From Phoronis australis (taxonomy: Eukaryota > Phoronida > Phoronidae): a stretch of DNA of 64,000 nt. The notes beneath the pieces were generated by a model, which was not told the origin of the DNA, ran no database searches, and worked only from the letters and a program-made list of their open reading frames with translations. The stretch spans positions 734,607-798,606 of the forward strand of contig NMRA01000157.1 of NCBI GenBank assembly GCA_002633005.1, read 5' to 3'. The number at the start of each line of letters is the position of its first letter. Position 1 is the first letter of the stretch. Positions 1 to 12,404 of the stretch are shown here, piece after piece. The position numbers and the translations under genes are program-made.

Positions 1-51
1 ATGTGACAGTAATTTTGAGACACCTGAACTAATTGCATTTAATCTCCTTAC

Positions 52-166
52 CAGTGTCTGACATTGGAACCAGCTTGGTGAGGGAACTGCTGACTACTAC
101 TGTGATCATGGTAAGGCCGATGACCATAGGGAACATGCAGGCTATTAACTGCCACAAGGATTGCGT
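52..166 (-). CDS. SLC22A18: SLC22A18-like exon 8
   Basis: The exon has 115 bp, with acceptor cacag and donor gtaagg. It encodes MFPMVIGLTMITVVVSSSL, then KLVPMSDTG. The family signature SDTG before TM11 is preserved. Further 3' exons lie off the window. Confidence 0.82.
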
Positions 167-3100
167 CTGTGACTGATCAACAAAAACAAAATGAAAGAAT
201 GCATTAGAAGCACAATTTAATCTTTCAATACAAGTCAAAGTGTATTACACCTGAAGTAAAAATGAGACAATTGTTTTAGTGTAAACTAACTGAAGATTTG
301 TGAGTAAAATGTGAGGGCCATTCCATTTTATTGGAAACTGGCAAGTTCACTGTGTTCATCAACATTTGATTGGTTCGGGGGTCATCCGGTAGATGCCCCT
401 GGGAAAAAACGTCTGGTTAACCAGGCAAACTTTTGCTGGAGTTCATTCAATGGGAAACTTTCAAGAAGCAATAGGGGCCGATTACTAGTGACCCACGACT
501 CCTATTAATCAGGAGGTACTACTTCTTCTTTACAGGTGGAGGGAAACGGGGACATGTTTAACTTTGCAAAAAGCCCCTCTACAGTGTATGTGATTATACA
601 TGACAATGTGATGAGTTTCTAACAAAAGTTAAACTACATCCTCGTCCTGTAGAAAGTCTCCCGTTTTGTTAAACAACAGTACATACAGAGCAAAACGTGT
701 GTAAGTTTGACATGCCTAACAGCTAACTTACCAAGGCTAAATAAGCCCACATCAGTATAAATGAGGCCCACTTAAGCAGGGAGTTCTCTGTAAACCTCTT
801 GGTCAAGATTGGTATACCGAACGCTTGTACACACTAAAATACAGCAAACAACAGGTACCAGTCAACTATGACTGTCAGGTTTCATTGACGCTACAAATAG
901 ATCATCGACATAACATAAACAAATGCCACATTTAACAATCCCTAACTTCCTACTTGTAATATTCCTAAAACAAAATCTCAAAATTCCATAGGCCAATAAA
1001 CTAATTCAACCACAGCTATGATCAAGTTTTGTTACTATTTAATGGTTTCAGGCACAATGACAGGAACCATAACCAGTTGGACTGTTCTTTAAGGGTTGCC
1101 TAAACAGTATGTCATAGCTGATTATATAGGCTCTCGATGGGGAGGAATGTTGGCCTCAATCCTCTCTTGAAAAATATTGTAAAATCGTGGAATTCAGGTC
1201 CAAAATTCCTCTCTAATGATTAAAAAAATCCCCTCAAGGATAGACTCATTTTTAACTCATGAAAAAAATCTCCTTTCTAAATGCACAGGCATGTCTCCTC
1301 TCAGGTGAGAGACAGCCCTGACTATAAACATCTCAAACAATCTCAGATAACATTTTAGCTGAACATGCATTCATTACCATGCATCTTCTCCAAGGTTGCA
1401 GGACCTACCATTGATATGACTGCAACATATGACATCATCATCCCATTCTGCTCCGGAGGAAGTTTGAAAGTCTCCATGGCGACAACAACAAACATGCTTT
1501 GAAATATTCCAATGGGAATACCTACAATACATCACGTTGAGCTAATGCGATAACAATTGCACCAGTAACAGCACCTCTTAAGCTAAGTACTTTCCAATGA
1601 GCATTAAAAACATGCATTGAAATATACTAATGATTTTGATCCAGTAGCCAATTTCACACCTGCCTGCTCACTATTGTTTCTTCCTCATTAAGATCGGGAT
1701 GTATCACAATGAAGAAGTCATTCTGCTGGGTGTTTGGAAAGTTAAAGCTCATCAAGACAAGAGCTTGCTCAGTATGACGTCATGTTCGCGTTTTGGTCTC
1801 AGTCAAATAAAATTGAAATTCCAAAAATAAGGAAAATAACAATATCATCAGATCTGACACAGCGCTTCAAATTCCTAAGTACTGGGATATGAACCCAGTA
1901 AATCTTAAACTTTCTCAACACCCAAGGAGCATAATGGGTGTAACTGCTGTCAACGCACATCGATCAATCTGAACACATAATTTTGTGAAAGTTTCAATTG
2001 CTAAAATGCCCGTGGTAAAATGAATGGGAAAAATATCCAAAACCTGCAAAATTTTTGACAATGTGATGTGACTGCATTTCTAGTCCTATTTATAGCCCCA
2101 AATCATGCTACACTAGTGCCACACAGGTCACTGCTGAATAGGTCACTAAAGCACTATAAGCAAACTACACAAACGTGAGTTCTTTCTTAACAAGTTGTAA
2201 TTTTCAAACTAACTATGATCCCTGTGTTAACATGAGAATTAATAATAAATAATAGAGTCCACAAGCACATAATCATCTGCCAATGACACAAGCTTCCACT
2301 GAGTATAGAAACAAGACTATTCAGGGTTGACATGCTTCAATGATCACCCCTCTTGGAATCTATAAATAAGGTTCCACACAGTTACACATAGTAACTACAT
2401 GCTTGCTTGTGGTGCCAAACATATATCACAAAATAAATTCAAAAATGTTTGCCACCAATGAGTTGCTTCAATTACAACTCAACATCAGGAAAAACTTTGA
2501 AGAGAATAACAGATGTGAACTTTATAACACATGTAAACTTTATAACACATGTAAACTTTATAACACATGTGAACTTTATAACACATGTGAACTTTATAAC
2601 ACATGTAAACTTTATAACACATGTAAAATTTATAACACATGTGAACTTTATAACACATGTAAACTTTATAACACATGTGAACTTTATAACACATGTAAAC
2701 TTTATAACACATGTAAAATTTATAACACAAAAGTTCAAGTTCAAAAGAACCAGTGGTTCCACTGCGTGACAAAAACATTTTTTCATTCTAAAATAATGAC
2801 CAAAAACCAATGTTGTTGACATTATTACCTTATTACATAAAAACATAGCAAGTGCCAAGGATAGCAATTTAAACATCTATAGTTTCACCAATACACATAC
2901 CATTCTGGTAATAATGAGACGGTAATGCGACTCACCTGACACTAGTCTAAAGAAAAGCAAGAAGAGTACACCAGGCACCTTGGTCAGGCTAAGATACTTC
3001 TGTAAGTTCAACATTTGGGAACTACTCGCCTCTGAAATTATAACAAATATTTCATGACACACAAAAAATTAAAATCTCTACGTTTCCATGAGACCTCTTA

Positions 3101-6100
3101 TGTACATGAGCGTACTCCATATGAGCTTATGAATGACATGCACCTAAGTTATCAATAGTGACTATCCCTTGAATATGAAAATTTTCTAAATTAGGTGTTA
3201 TTTGTGCTTTGAATTTTGTCAATTCAATTCTTAACTTTTTAATTGAGTTATAAATTGAGTGCACCTTTTAAAATACCTTTCTTTTTGTAAGTCAAGTTTC
3301 ATTAAATAAAGCTGTGCATATACGTGAAACTGTGCCTATATCCAAAATTAGGTGTATGTTCTTTGAATAAAACCAAGAAACAAATTTTTGAACTACATGT
3401 GAAACTGCATCTGTAAGTGAAGCGAGCCCTGTATGTGAACTGCCTCTATATGTGAAGCTCCCTATATATGTGAAGCTGCTCCTATATGCAAAGTTATCTC
3501 AATATGTGAAGCTGGTCGCACATGTGAACCTGCATCTATATGTAAAGCTTCTTCCACATGTAAAGCTACATCTACATGTGAAGCTGCTACAAGCTTCAAG
3601 TTATACTACCCCACAAAGTGCAAGTAAAATGTGACAAATAGTGCCTGCATTAGTTAGGATGTAGCATAATCATTTTATCAATACAGAGTTCATCAAAATT
3701 CTTTTTCTTCAAATACAGTCCACTGAAGAAGTAAACAACTTACAGTAACCAGGTAACAACTACCTGGATAATTCAACAAAACTGACCAATCGTGAACACC
3801 TGTTGTAAACAGTAAATACTGAAGCTACAAGCTGACACACATCAATACCCTATTAAAAATAAAATTGTGGTGGGTGGGGCTTGCTGAGTTGATGTATTGA
3901 TAAAAAATTTATCTTGGGGATTCCAAACAGGCACATTCAAACACTGTTAGTCATACTGAACAAAAGATAGGAGCAAAACATGCCAAAATAGCAGTAAAAA
4001 CAAGCTTTTTTAAAAAGTCACACCACCACCTGCTGTTAGAATATAAAACTTTTAAATACAAATATTGGGAACATTTTGATATAACCAGTTATGAACCTAG
4101 ATTTCAAACTACTTCAAATGAAAGACTATAGAAAGGTCAGTGATATATTGTTAAAAAAGTATGTTATAGAAGGAATTGTGGAGCAAATAGTGGGAAAAAG
4201 TAAGACAAACTGACCTCAATTCTGAATTAGTATTCAGTTGATAATGTAACAAACCAGTATCACAATATACCCATCAAAACAGTGTATGTTGATGCTGACA
4301 TTAGTTGTTTAACCAACAGGGGTCACTGATGTTGAAAAGTGCAATCAAAAAGTCATGTCAACTAGAAGAAATAACGTGGATGTACGTTACCCAGATTGAC
4401 ATGTTCTTTAGGTTTTGTGTAGCGCGGTATAAACCTCATCACAAGAAACACACTGAAGAGTGAGATGAATCCAGCACAAAACGACGTGTTTTGCAGCCTG
4501 AAATGGATCAAAAGTATGAAACCCACAGAACAAAACAACAATTCAACACACATGACTAGCAGCACAACAACTGTGATATAAAGAAAGTTTATAGAGCTTT
4601 CCGTGAGCTAAAGTAGACTTTCACAAAAAAGAATACAAAAGATGCACCATGGAAAATACCTTCTTTAATGAAATTTCATATTGATATTTTACCAAAATTG
4701 TGCCACTTTTTACCTCTGAAAAATTGACCAATAATTGGAGAGACAACTGGTGTCTTAGCATAAAAGTAAGGTAAACCACCAGTATTTGGAATTGTCAAAA
4801 CAAAGCTGTAGTTAGAAATGATATTCACTCTTGTCTCACTGGATGTAAAATGGTCAAAATGATTCGACAGAAAAACAGGTCACAAGAACATTTCTTCCAG
4901 ATAATTGTAAGCTGCAGGCATGCTTGTTTGAATAACAGTGAAATCTAAAACCAGCCATACCCAACAAGCCTGACCAGCAGCCCTCCGAGGAGTGGACCAA
5001 CAACCATACCACTGCCGTAGGACAGGCTAAGTTTTGCCAGAGCACTTGCTCTCTCCTTCTCATCTGACAAGTCAGTCACAACCATTTGACCACCTGAACA
5101 AAACACATCATCTTGATAGGTATCACAATGAGCTAAATGATTCTAGTCACTGAACAGGAGCTTGTGTGCAATACTGCACCCTGACCCTCATGTTATGATG
5201 CTAAATCTAAATACTAAAGGCTCTTGGCAATAATGATTTAGACACTCTAAAATCTGTATTTCACTGTTTTTTTTAGATGTTTCAGCAAAATTGAAAAGGT
5301 TGTTTGGTGGTACTTTAACACTTTATTAACTATAACTATGGTATTTAATATCTGTCAGTCCGATATGTGACAAAGAACACCTTGCTGAAAAACGCAGAGG
5401 ACTCTTATCTTGCTTATGAGGCATTCAGTCTCTGGTCTACCAGGACATTACAGCCTATCAAACACTTAGAAGAACAAACCTTGCATTGCATGAAGGAACA
5501 AGGATGGTAATCTTGATACAAACAGCAGGGGTACCGAGTATGACAGGCCCAAGATGAAATAGGACACGGCTGCTGACATGAACGCCAAAGACAGGGCTAG
5601 TCTGCCTCCAAATAAATCTCCAAATCTGTAAACACAACAAAGATCAGGCTGTTAAGATACAACAAGATTACCATGGAATGGAAGTTTAGATTGTCCACAC
5701 TTCTTGTAAAAGTATATCCATCTAACAAGCTCACAATATAACTTATTAGCATCCCGTTTCTCTTGTTAAAGGTATTGTTAACAATTACCAAACATTTGCT
5801 GCAAGATTCCAAAGAAGTTTCCATTCATGATTTATACTCCCATAACTCAGGGCCCTCGATTTTGGGGTCGGATATTGGCCCCATTGCCCTCTCAAAAAAC
5901 ATTGAAAAATCATGGGGAATTCCCCTTGTCAGGTCTAAAATATTCTCCTCTGAACGACCAAATATTCGCCACACGATTTTAACCTCAGACAACCTCAAAA
6001 ACATTGTATTCAAACCCACTGACTTCAATCACCAGGCCAAGTACCAGACACCAGAAAGGTCACAAAAAGGTTTCATTGTAAAACATGTGCTGCATACAGG

Positions 6101-9100
6101 AGTGCTATAACCAGTTTTGTGATATTTCACTCTAGCACATTGAAAACACAAATTTAAACAAAAAATTCTGTGCATCTGCGGCCGAAATGTAACATAAACA
6201 TGTTCTACAAGAGCAGAATTAGGAAAACCCTTGCAACGGAAGATAGAAAAATACTGGAACATGTCTTTTTACTCATGAACTTGCTATGCACAGCTCTCAG
6301 AAACAGTCTCAAGCAGAACACACTTGAACAGCTCATCAGCATTATTCATTGTGATCAGCAACACTTCTAAGAAGAACATTTTTAATTGTTTAAAAACAGT
6401 CATTGCTCTTGGTCATTTCAGGTCCAAGAAAGACAGAATGGCAAAATTTTAAGACTGAATGATACTGTTGTGAGAAATGAAAACATTGTTTAGCAAAACG
6501 CCTCCTTACTGTGCCACAGAGTTTGTTATGTGGTACAAGTCGGGGGGGGGGGGGGGNGGGGTCTGTCCTTTACAAACATTGCTTAACTCACATTAAGGTG
6601 TTAGTAATGCTGGCTGATTTGAAAGTTTTCCCAACGGTGTTTACCAGGAGCTCACACTCTTCTGTGTTTATGCAAAAATGAATCGTTGTGTCTAGGAATT
6701 GGCTTCTTAAGCCAAGCAGTGTGACAACAAGTGTTCGTCTTCACTTCCTATCAATTGTAGATGTAAGATTGGATCACTTCTTACTATTTAAAATTATCTC
6801 AAACCTTATTCAGTGACCTTCACTCTTAACTCATATATCAAAAAATGCTACGTCTATTAATAAAACTATATATTTACTGAAAGAAAAAATGTCAGAGATT
6901 ATAAAAATATGTTTTTATCATTATCATGATCACGTGACCACCTTTTTAAGTCAAAATTTCATTTTTAAGAAAGGTACATTCATAGCAAACCCCTTTGATC
7001 AATCTTAATGGAACCCTTTTTAAATGAAAACTTCACAATTTACTTCAAAAATGCTGTTAGGAATTTTTGGTTACACATTTATTTTTTTTTCTATGCCAAA
7101 AATAACCAGCAAAACATAAGATAATTTAAAATTTGTAAAAAATAGCATTCGTACTCGTCTATCTCACGTATGCAAAAACTAGGTGTATAAAAAGAAAATC
7201 CTAACACTGTTTTTGAAATTAATGAATAAACATTAAAACTGGAAAGAGTCATTGGAATTCACCAATTTTCGAGAACTTATGTACCTAAGTTGAAATTAAG
7301 TCGATTTGATGAAGCTGACAACAAGCAGAAAACTTCGCGAGTCTTCAAAATATTATGCTAGTGACTTAATTATTTGGTGAAAACTTGTTTTTGGTCACTG
7401 TAACCTATATACACCTTAAGCAAGTTTGCTATTTCAATATTCACTTGCAATGTCAACTAAATTTGCAGTGCTTAATTAATCTAATTGTCACTAAAACATT
7501 TCTATTTTGTGAATTTGTCTCAAATCAAACTAGGAAAATTGTGGGGTCAATAGTTCAGTAGGTCAATAATTCATTGTGATACACACCACGTGCCAGGAGA
7601 CTGATAACAAAAAAAACAAGTATGAAATGAACAATAAAAATTGAGTCAGTGATTAAAGCACAAAACCAAAATGTCAAATTACCGATCAAATTAATGAACT
7701 TGGTGAGGATTTATCTTTTTTCACAACTTGCTATTGGATCAACACAAAGTCACAGAGGTGATGCTGCGACTACATTTGTTCTCAACAACGGTATGCATGA
7801 GGATGCACAACTCCCTCAGGGTCAAAATTGCATTCTGTATTCATATTCCGCAGCATCTTCCTATGCTAGGTACACCTCGTTGACTCAATATTACAGTGAC
7901 TCAGTGAATGAAAGGACTGAGGGTTCATACAAAACTGTTCTATGCCTGACAGGAAATTGGATTTTATTGACAGCCCTGTAACCTTTGACCTCAGATAAGT
8001 AGTAAACAAATTTCAACACGGTTGAAGGCGATTGAAGGTGGTTCTGCTAAAAAATTTTTTCTTGCTACATGGTATATATTTTGTATTTGAAGTTCCCCAA
8101 GAATGAAAATAGGTATTTTACCAGACATATGAAATACTTTTGTGAATAAGGTTTGAGATATCCTTCACTTGGAGTTGATACTTGCTTTTAAAAGTATAAA
8201 ATAGTGTATATACCATTGTCATCAAAAGCAATTGCACTGGATAAACATTACAAAAAATACCCTTTTGGAAAAACTGCTGCTGTGAAAATTCCCCTCTTAG
8301 TAAAAAAAAAACGCCACAAAAAATCTCCCTTTAGAAGGTACAGGCCCCTTTGCCCTCAGGCTAGTGAGGGTGCAAAAAAATCGTACTTGATGTGCTATAG
8401 GATCTTTCCGAGAAATGCATAATCTCTGGACAATACTGACATCTTCTAAAAAGCAAATGTGACCTTAATAATAATACTCTTACCTGCCAAAAACAGGGCC
8501 ACCGCACAGCTGAACAATGGCAAATGTAGTTTGTAGATAACCAAAAACAACAGTCTCCACACCCAACTTTTTAGTAAGGTACTAAAAAACAGAGCAACGG
8601 GTTAATTACAATATTCATCTTAAAACTTCAACTCAAATTTACTTATTTTCATCATATCTTATTTTTCTCAAACTAAATCAGGTTGTGTACAAACAATTCA
8701 ATTTTCAGTGTCCACAAAAATGATAACTTGTTAATGCCTCTAGTGAATTCACAAAATGAACACATGACAGTAACTTTAGATGAAAGCAAATCATCTCAAA
8801 ATTTAATTTCTGCATTAAATTGAAACTTTCACCAATTGCTTTTCCACATGACAAATTAAGATTGAATATTGGCTTGTACTCATTGAAAGATCAAAATTCT
8901 CTTTTCGTGTATAATCACGGTCACTTTTTGTTTTCAGCAAGCCAGCTTGAAGAATACTAATGTTCACAGTGATAGCAATGCTGTGACATTTCCACAGCAA
9001 TACCTACTGGCAACACTCCATTTGTTATCCAAAAACACAAAGAATATAGTGCTATGTTCAGATGGGTGACTAGAAGTACGGTGTTCATGCGATGACCAAA

Positions 9101-9295
9101 GAGTGTGACATGTCTGTCATCATCTTTCACTACTTCAGGTTTTGTCAAGGCTGGTTCTTGTTCAGAGGTCATTTCTCCGTTTTTGATGTCAGATTTTTTC
9201 TTGGAGGTACGCCTAAATCTTGGTTTCGTCTCCAACTCAACTTCATGGTCACTAGATTCATCCGGAATGGTTCTGCCTGACGAACGCAATCTCAT
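52..9295 (-). CDS. SLC22A18: SLC22A18-like major facilitator transporter, 3'-partial gene (8 coding exons)
   Basis: Exons in transcript order (minus strand): 9295-9008, 8581-8484, 5625-5480, 5093-4961, 4497-4391, 3031-2936, 1521-1409, 166-52. All have GT-AG borders and their phases chain without conflict, giving about 365 residues. The family (human SLC22A18/ORCTL2, about 424 aa) is a 12-segment MFS membrane protein proposed to export organic cations. Recognisable blocks are LPYLTKKLG followed by GYLQTTF, the loop GGPVFGRFGD, FVSRLPSLFLHAMQGGQMV, VVTDLSDEKERASALAKL and KLVPMSDTG, which match the human order. The N-terminal cytoplasmic stretch (about 70 residues, charged) is longer than in human. 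The residues expected between exons 7 and 8 (about 33 aa, one helix) were not found, and the C-terminus lies beyond base 1. Subfamily assignment rests on remembered human sequence. Confidence 0.85.
167..1408 (-). other. Intron 7 of the SLC22A18-like gene
   Basis: About 1.24 kb between exons 8 and 7. An exon of roughly 90-100 bp, phase 0 at both ends, is expected here by comparison with human, but I could not find it on the minus strand. A stretch near 1130-1320 resembles the dispersed repeat listed at 5846-5965. Confidence 0.6.
1409..1521 (-). CDS. SLC22A18: SLC22A18-like exon 7
   Basis: The exon has 113 bp and encodes GIPIGIFQSMFVVVAME, then PEQNGMMMSYVAVISM. This aligns with CPTGLFMVMFSIISMDFF...AGYLMSFFGLLQM in human. 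The acceptor attgtag keeps phase. A nearer AG at the inner caaag would break it. Confidence 0.8.
2513..2729. repeat. 18-bp minisatellite, about 12 copies (intron of SLC22A18-like gene)
   Basis: The unit is TGTGAACTTTATAACACA, alternating with TGTAAACTTTATAACACA and one AAATTT variant. Because 18 is a multiple of 3, several frames stay open on both strands. These open frames are by-products and not genes. Confidence 0.95.
2936..3031 (-). CDS. SLC22A18: SLC22A18-like exon 6
   Basis: The exon has 96 bp and encodes NLQKYLSLTKVPGVLFLLF, equivalent to the LKAIASLLRLPDVPRIFLVK region of human SLC22A18. The donor is gtgagt. Confidence 0.82.
3400..3605. repeat. Degenerate 18-bp minisatellite, about 11 copies
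   Basis: The unit approximates TATATGTGAAGCTGCATC with many substitutions and some indels. It has the same 18-bp period as the array about 0.7 kb away but a different core sequence. It lies in the intron between exons 6 and 5. Confidence 0.8.
3606..4390. other. Intron sequence, no feature recognised
   Basis: A/T-rich remainder of the intron between exons 6 and 5. No coding block, clear repeat or RNA gene was seen. The shorter introns at 4498-4960 and 5094-5479 are likewise featureless. Confidence 0.5.
4391..4497 (-). CDS. SLC22A18: SLC22A18-like exon 5
   Basis: The exon has 107 bp. It encodes a hydrophobic helix (FCAGFISLFSVFLVMRFIP) followed by a polar loop. This fits TM6 and the start of the central cytoplasmic loop. 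Confidence 0.8.
4961..5093 (-). CDS. SLC22A18: SLC22A18-like exon 4
   Basis: The exon has 133 bp and encodes GGQMVVTDLSDEKERASAL followed by SYGSGMVVGPLLGGLL. This corresponds to MVITDLSAPEERPAALG...LGSLLGG in human SLC22A18. The donor is gtatgg. Confidence 0.88.
5480..5625 (-). CDS. SLC22A18: SLC22A18-like exon 3
   Basis: The exon has 146 bp. It begins FGDLFGGRLAL, the MFS loop 2-3 motif after GR, and ends FVSRLPSLFLHAMQ. Phase 2 in and phase 1 out match the neighbouring exons. Confidence 0.87.
5846..5965. repeat. Dispersed repeat with CAGGG end (also near 1130-1320, 8260-8380, 12100-12250)
   Basis: The segment begins CAGGGCCCTCGATTTTGG. It contains GGAATTCCCCTTGTCAGGTC, whose reverse complement is recognisable at 12150-12250, ending GAGGTCCCTG. 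Related but more diverged pieces occur near 1130 and 8260. It is possibly a hAT-type MITE, given the CAGGG terminus; no target duplication was confirmed. Confidence 0.55.
6541..6560. repeat. Poly-G tract with an ambiguous base
   Basis: A homopolymer run of G containing one n at 6557. This is probably a sequencing-limited base and not a contig join, since the flanks are not duplicated. Confidence 0.8.
6561..7430. other. Intron 2 sequence, no feature recognised
   Basis: A/T-rich intron sequence between exons 3 and 2 of the transporter gene. Nothing coding or repetitive was recognised. Confidence 0.5.
7440..8180 (+). repeat. Dispersed repeat, copy 1 (second copy 28435-29435)
   Basis: Shared landmarks in the same order and orientation are TTTGCAGTGCTTAATTAA near the start, GGTGAGGATTTATCT, TCACAACTTGCTAT, TTGACCTC, GTGGTTCTGCTAAA, CTACATG and AATAAGGTTTGAGATATCC. 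The copies are clearly related but diverged and differ by indels. No terminal inverted repeats or coding capacity were seen. Confidence 0.75.
8484..8581 (-). CDS. SLC22A18: SLC22A18-like exon 2
   Basis: The exon has 98 bp, from a T-rich acceptor to the donor gtaaga. It encodes YLTKKLGVETVVFGYLQTT and ends in CGGPVFG plus two bases of the next Arg codon. This is the TM2 to loop 2-3 region of the family. Confidence 0.88.
9008..9295 (-). CDS. SLC22A18: SLC22A18-like exon 1 (coding start)
   Basis: The exon encodes 96 residues from an ATG at 9295: a charged tail rich in R/K, E and S, then the first membrane helix and the sequence VLP. The donor gtaggt follows directly, so VLP joins YLTKKLG of exon 2, as in the human IVPYLSRKLG. 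The ATG is preceded by a possible splice acceptor (tttag about 10 bases upstream), so a non-coding first exon may lie further upstream. Confidence 0.85.
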
Positions 9296-9439
9296 GTCTG
9301 GTTAACTAAAATAAAGTGCATTACATTAGTACAATAAAATCTCATTAAGTTCTGACAAAAATAATGGCCACCATCTCCACTGGGGACAGTTGAGATGGTG
9401 GTAATGTTTACTTTATCAGTAGGCAGTGCCACCATCTCA

Positions 9440-9790
9440 ACTAACAGTAGAAGTGGTAGCCATCCCATAGGCCCTTCATATGCCAGAAGCTTTTTGGCGA
9501 ATTACGCCTCGCACTAATTAAACCATCAATGTCATGTTGTTACAAGTACCTTTTGTGCACAGAGGGACACCTTAAGAGGCCAGTGATGTCTTTAACTCTT
9601 CCCAGCTCAAACAAATATTTCCGCAATCGAACTTTTTTCAAACAGTCCTTTGTTTAGTTGTCCAAATCGGCAGAAGATATGACATCATATCCCCAGGTGC
9701 AAGCAGTACCGATTTGGGCAACCGAACGAAGGACTGTTTGAAAAGAGTTTGATTACGGGAGTATTTGTTCAAGTTGGAAGAAATTAAAGG
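9440..9790. mobile_element. Foldback/MITE-like repeat with 80-bp inverted arms
   Basis: The arms 9592-9672 and 9709-9787 are inverted copies; landmarks are CAAACAGTCCTTTG and its complement, and CCAAATCGG and its complement. They enclose a loop of about 36 bp. The left part (9450-9590, with GCTTTTTGGCGAATTACGCC) recurs at 12430-12560. It is non-coding and probably a palindromic non-autonomous DNA element. Confidence 0.7.
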
Positions 9791-12404
9791 GGCATTTAAA
9801 TTTGTGACAAACCTACATTTTGATCAATTGCGAAAAAAATAGTCACCCTGGGAAAATAATGGAAACATCAATTGTTAAGTCATATTGGTAGCTTTTAATG
9901 CTTGTATCAACTTTTGTCTTATCTTTTGCCGACAGAGAAAATTTCGTACAAAAGGTGTGACAGTGACAGACAGACATTAATTTTCTGTGAATTGCAATTC
10001 GTTATTTTTTGTTTTATATGATGATTTTGTGCAAATGGTTTGTGAAGTAAAACACAGTCACCATTTTTTGAAGAAATTCTTATCAAACAACTCGATGTAA
10101 ATTGAGTAAGTGTGACCGATGTACGTATGCTCTAAACTTTTTGTTGTGACTAAGAAAGCAATTCAGAATAATACAATCTTCAGTATTTAAGCTACATTGG
10201 TCTTTTGCAAGTGATTCAAAATTAAATTAAATTAATGCGTTATGAAACATAATTTTTTAATCAACATACACCAATTGACCTTTTGCATAAAATCATCACC
10301 TCAGGTAATCCTATGCCGGGTATAAATGCTAGGATGTTAACTTTTCAACATGTTTGATCAAAGGTAAAAAACAACCTTCAAAATCCTCACTTCTTTTCAA
10401 AGAGGGTAAACAATATGGATGTCAGTGAGAGTGAGAATCATTTTGTATTTGACACCTGTTGGCATGAAAACGGTTGCATTCATCAGGAATAAAAATTTGA
10501 AATTATTAAGTAAACATGGCTATCCTAAACATAAAATGTGAAACAGAGTTCATATTTTGATCCAGAATTAGACACTGCTAGACAATGTCTTGCAATGTGA
10601 AAGCAAACATTAAATTACACTAAATTTAGGAATACAATTTAGGAATATGTGGCGCTAATAAAATTATCAGATGCTGGTCCCTATTAGATATTCAGCTTTT
10701 CAACTCATGTCGTCATTTCAGTTTTAAAAAGAATTTCAGAACAAATTTTGATAGTGCGAAGCTCTCGTCATCTCTCGACAGATGCCATAAAAATTTAGGA
10801 AATGGCGCATGCTCATGTTACGAGTGTGCTGATTTCAAAATGATGACATTTTCTTTATGCCTTAATGACTGTATAAAGCCACGGGCAAGGTGAGTGTCGG
10901 TTGACTCACAGATTTTGCATTCAGTCACCCCCGATAGTCTTTGGCTACATGTTGATACAAATTTCACGGCTAGGATGACGAGCAGAACTGCCCGGGTCGT
11001 GTGCAATTTTGAGGTCTGTCAGCACTGAACACGCAGTGGCACCTAGTTGTATTTTGACGATACTGTTCATACAGCTAGCAAGGCAACACGTCACGTAGAC
11101 CCTCGGGCGAGCCTCGGTTACGATGTTGGCCTAAGTAATTCGCCCTAAATTGCAGTAACAGCAAACACAGACACAGTCAAAGACAGTTTGCAAAATTGTC
11201 TCGGCAAGGCTGTGGAGGGCAACAGCTAAGGCACGTACCGTTCACAACATTTGAGTAAGGGTGGACAATTAACCAACACAACCGGCTCCGTGATGCTTTT
11301 TCAGAATTTCCACCCGACTTCTTTCCTTGGCGTTTCCGGTTTCCTAAAGTGGAGGTGCATTTGTATGTCAGTCATATGACTTGTGTGAACTTGTCAAGGT
11401 TTTCTGTTCATTTGTCAGTTTCACCGATATGTGCACATGATCATGGTGAGTATTTCCTCGCAAAAATACTTTATAACGATCATGCTTCATCCATTAACAA
11501 TATTCCGTCCAAATTTATTGCATCGATCCGTCAATTTAACGATCAATTCAACTTTGAAAGAGATGACAGTCGCGATGTAGACAGTGATCACCAGTCACCT
11601 TCTCTACAGCTAGACGCCTAGACGGTGGTCACTTTCTAACTGCGGTGTTGTTCTCGGTGCAACTAGTGCTATGTAGTACATTGTATGTCTTTGAGATAGT
11701 GAATGAGTTGAGCTTTTGGCATTTCAGTGTAACTTGTTTAGACATAATTATCATCGCTTCAGATGAATAACTAGATGCAAAAAGTTATATAAGTAAAAAC
11801 TTCTGGAACTTAAAAATAAGTTTCTGAATGCCTGATTGCTCCTACTGGGTCCTTGCAATTTTCGGAACAGCAGCAGAGGGCGACAAAATTGTCACGGGAA
11901 CCGGTCAGTCATCAATCTCCATTAATAATCCGTCATCACTTACTCCTTAGTAAGTTCCAGAAGTTTTCGTTGACTGAAAAATAAAATTTTCGCATCTTGT
12001 TTGTTTATCAGTGTTAAATTTTTCATGAATTAGGTTTTGCACCTAAGTAATTTCTGATGCTTCCTATCAGGTGCTTGTGCCTTATGAGTGGGAAATTTTT
12101 CAGATTAGGGGGAAGTCCCCCTAGTCAATGCCAACTCTCTGAATTATATGACCTGATCAGGGGAATTTTGTATAAGTTTAGTGTATTTTTCAGAGGGGAA
12201 TGGGGCTGATATTTGTCTCAAAAGTGAGGCATTGAGGTCCCTGTCTATTCTAAGGTGATGCTTGACATGACGTTACTTAAAATACCACTGTGCTGATGAG
12301 TTTACGTCATAGAGCCTCAAATTTCTTAAGTAACTTTGCATATACTTACAAGTATTAATGGCTCTGCACCGTCTCAAGGTAGCACTTAGGCAATGACCAT
12401 CGCC
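9791..12404. other. Intergenic region upstream of the SLC22A18-like gene
   Basis: No conserved exon was recognised. Around 10,970-11,350 the sequence has more CpG than its surroundings and could contain the transporter's promoter or 5' untranslated exon, but no specific core promoter motif supports this. An open frame at 11,349-11,621 (90 codons, plus) resembles no family I know. Confidence 0.4.

Noticed and set aside
2403-2876. Four overlapping repetitive proteins with YNTCKL/ITHVNF-type repeats
   Set aside because: They are frames through an 18-bp minisatellite, open on both strands because the period is a multiple of three, and lie in an intron.
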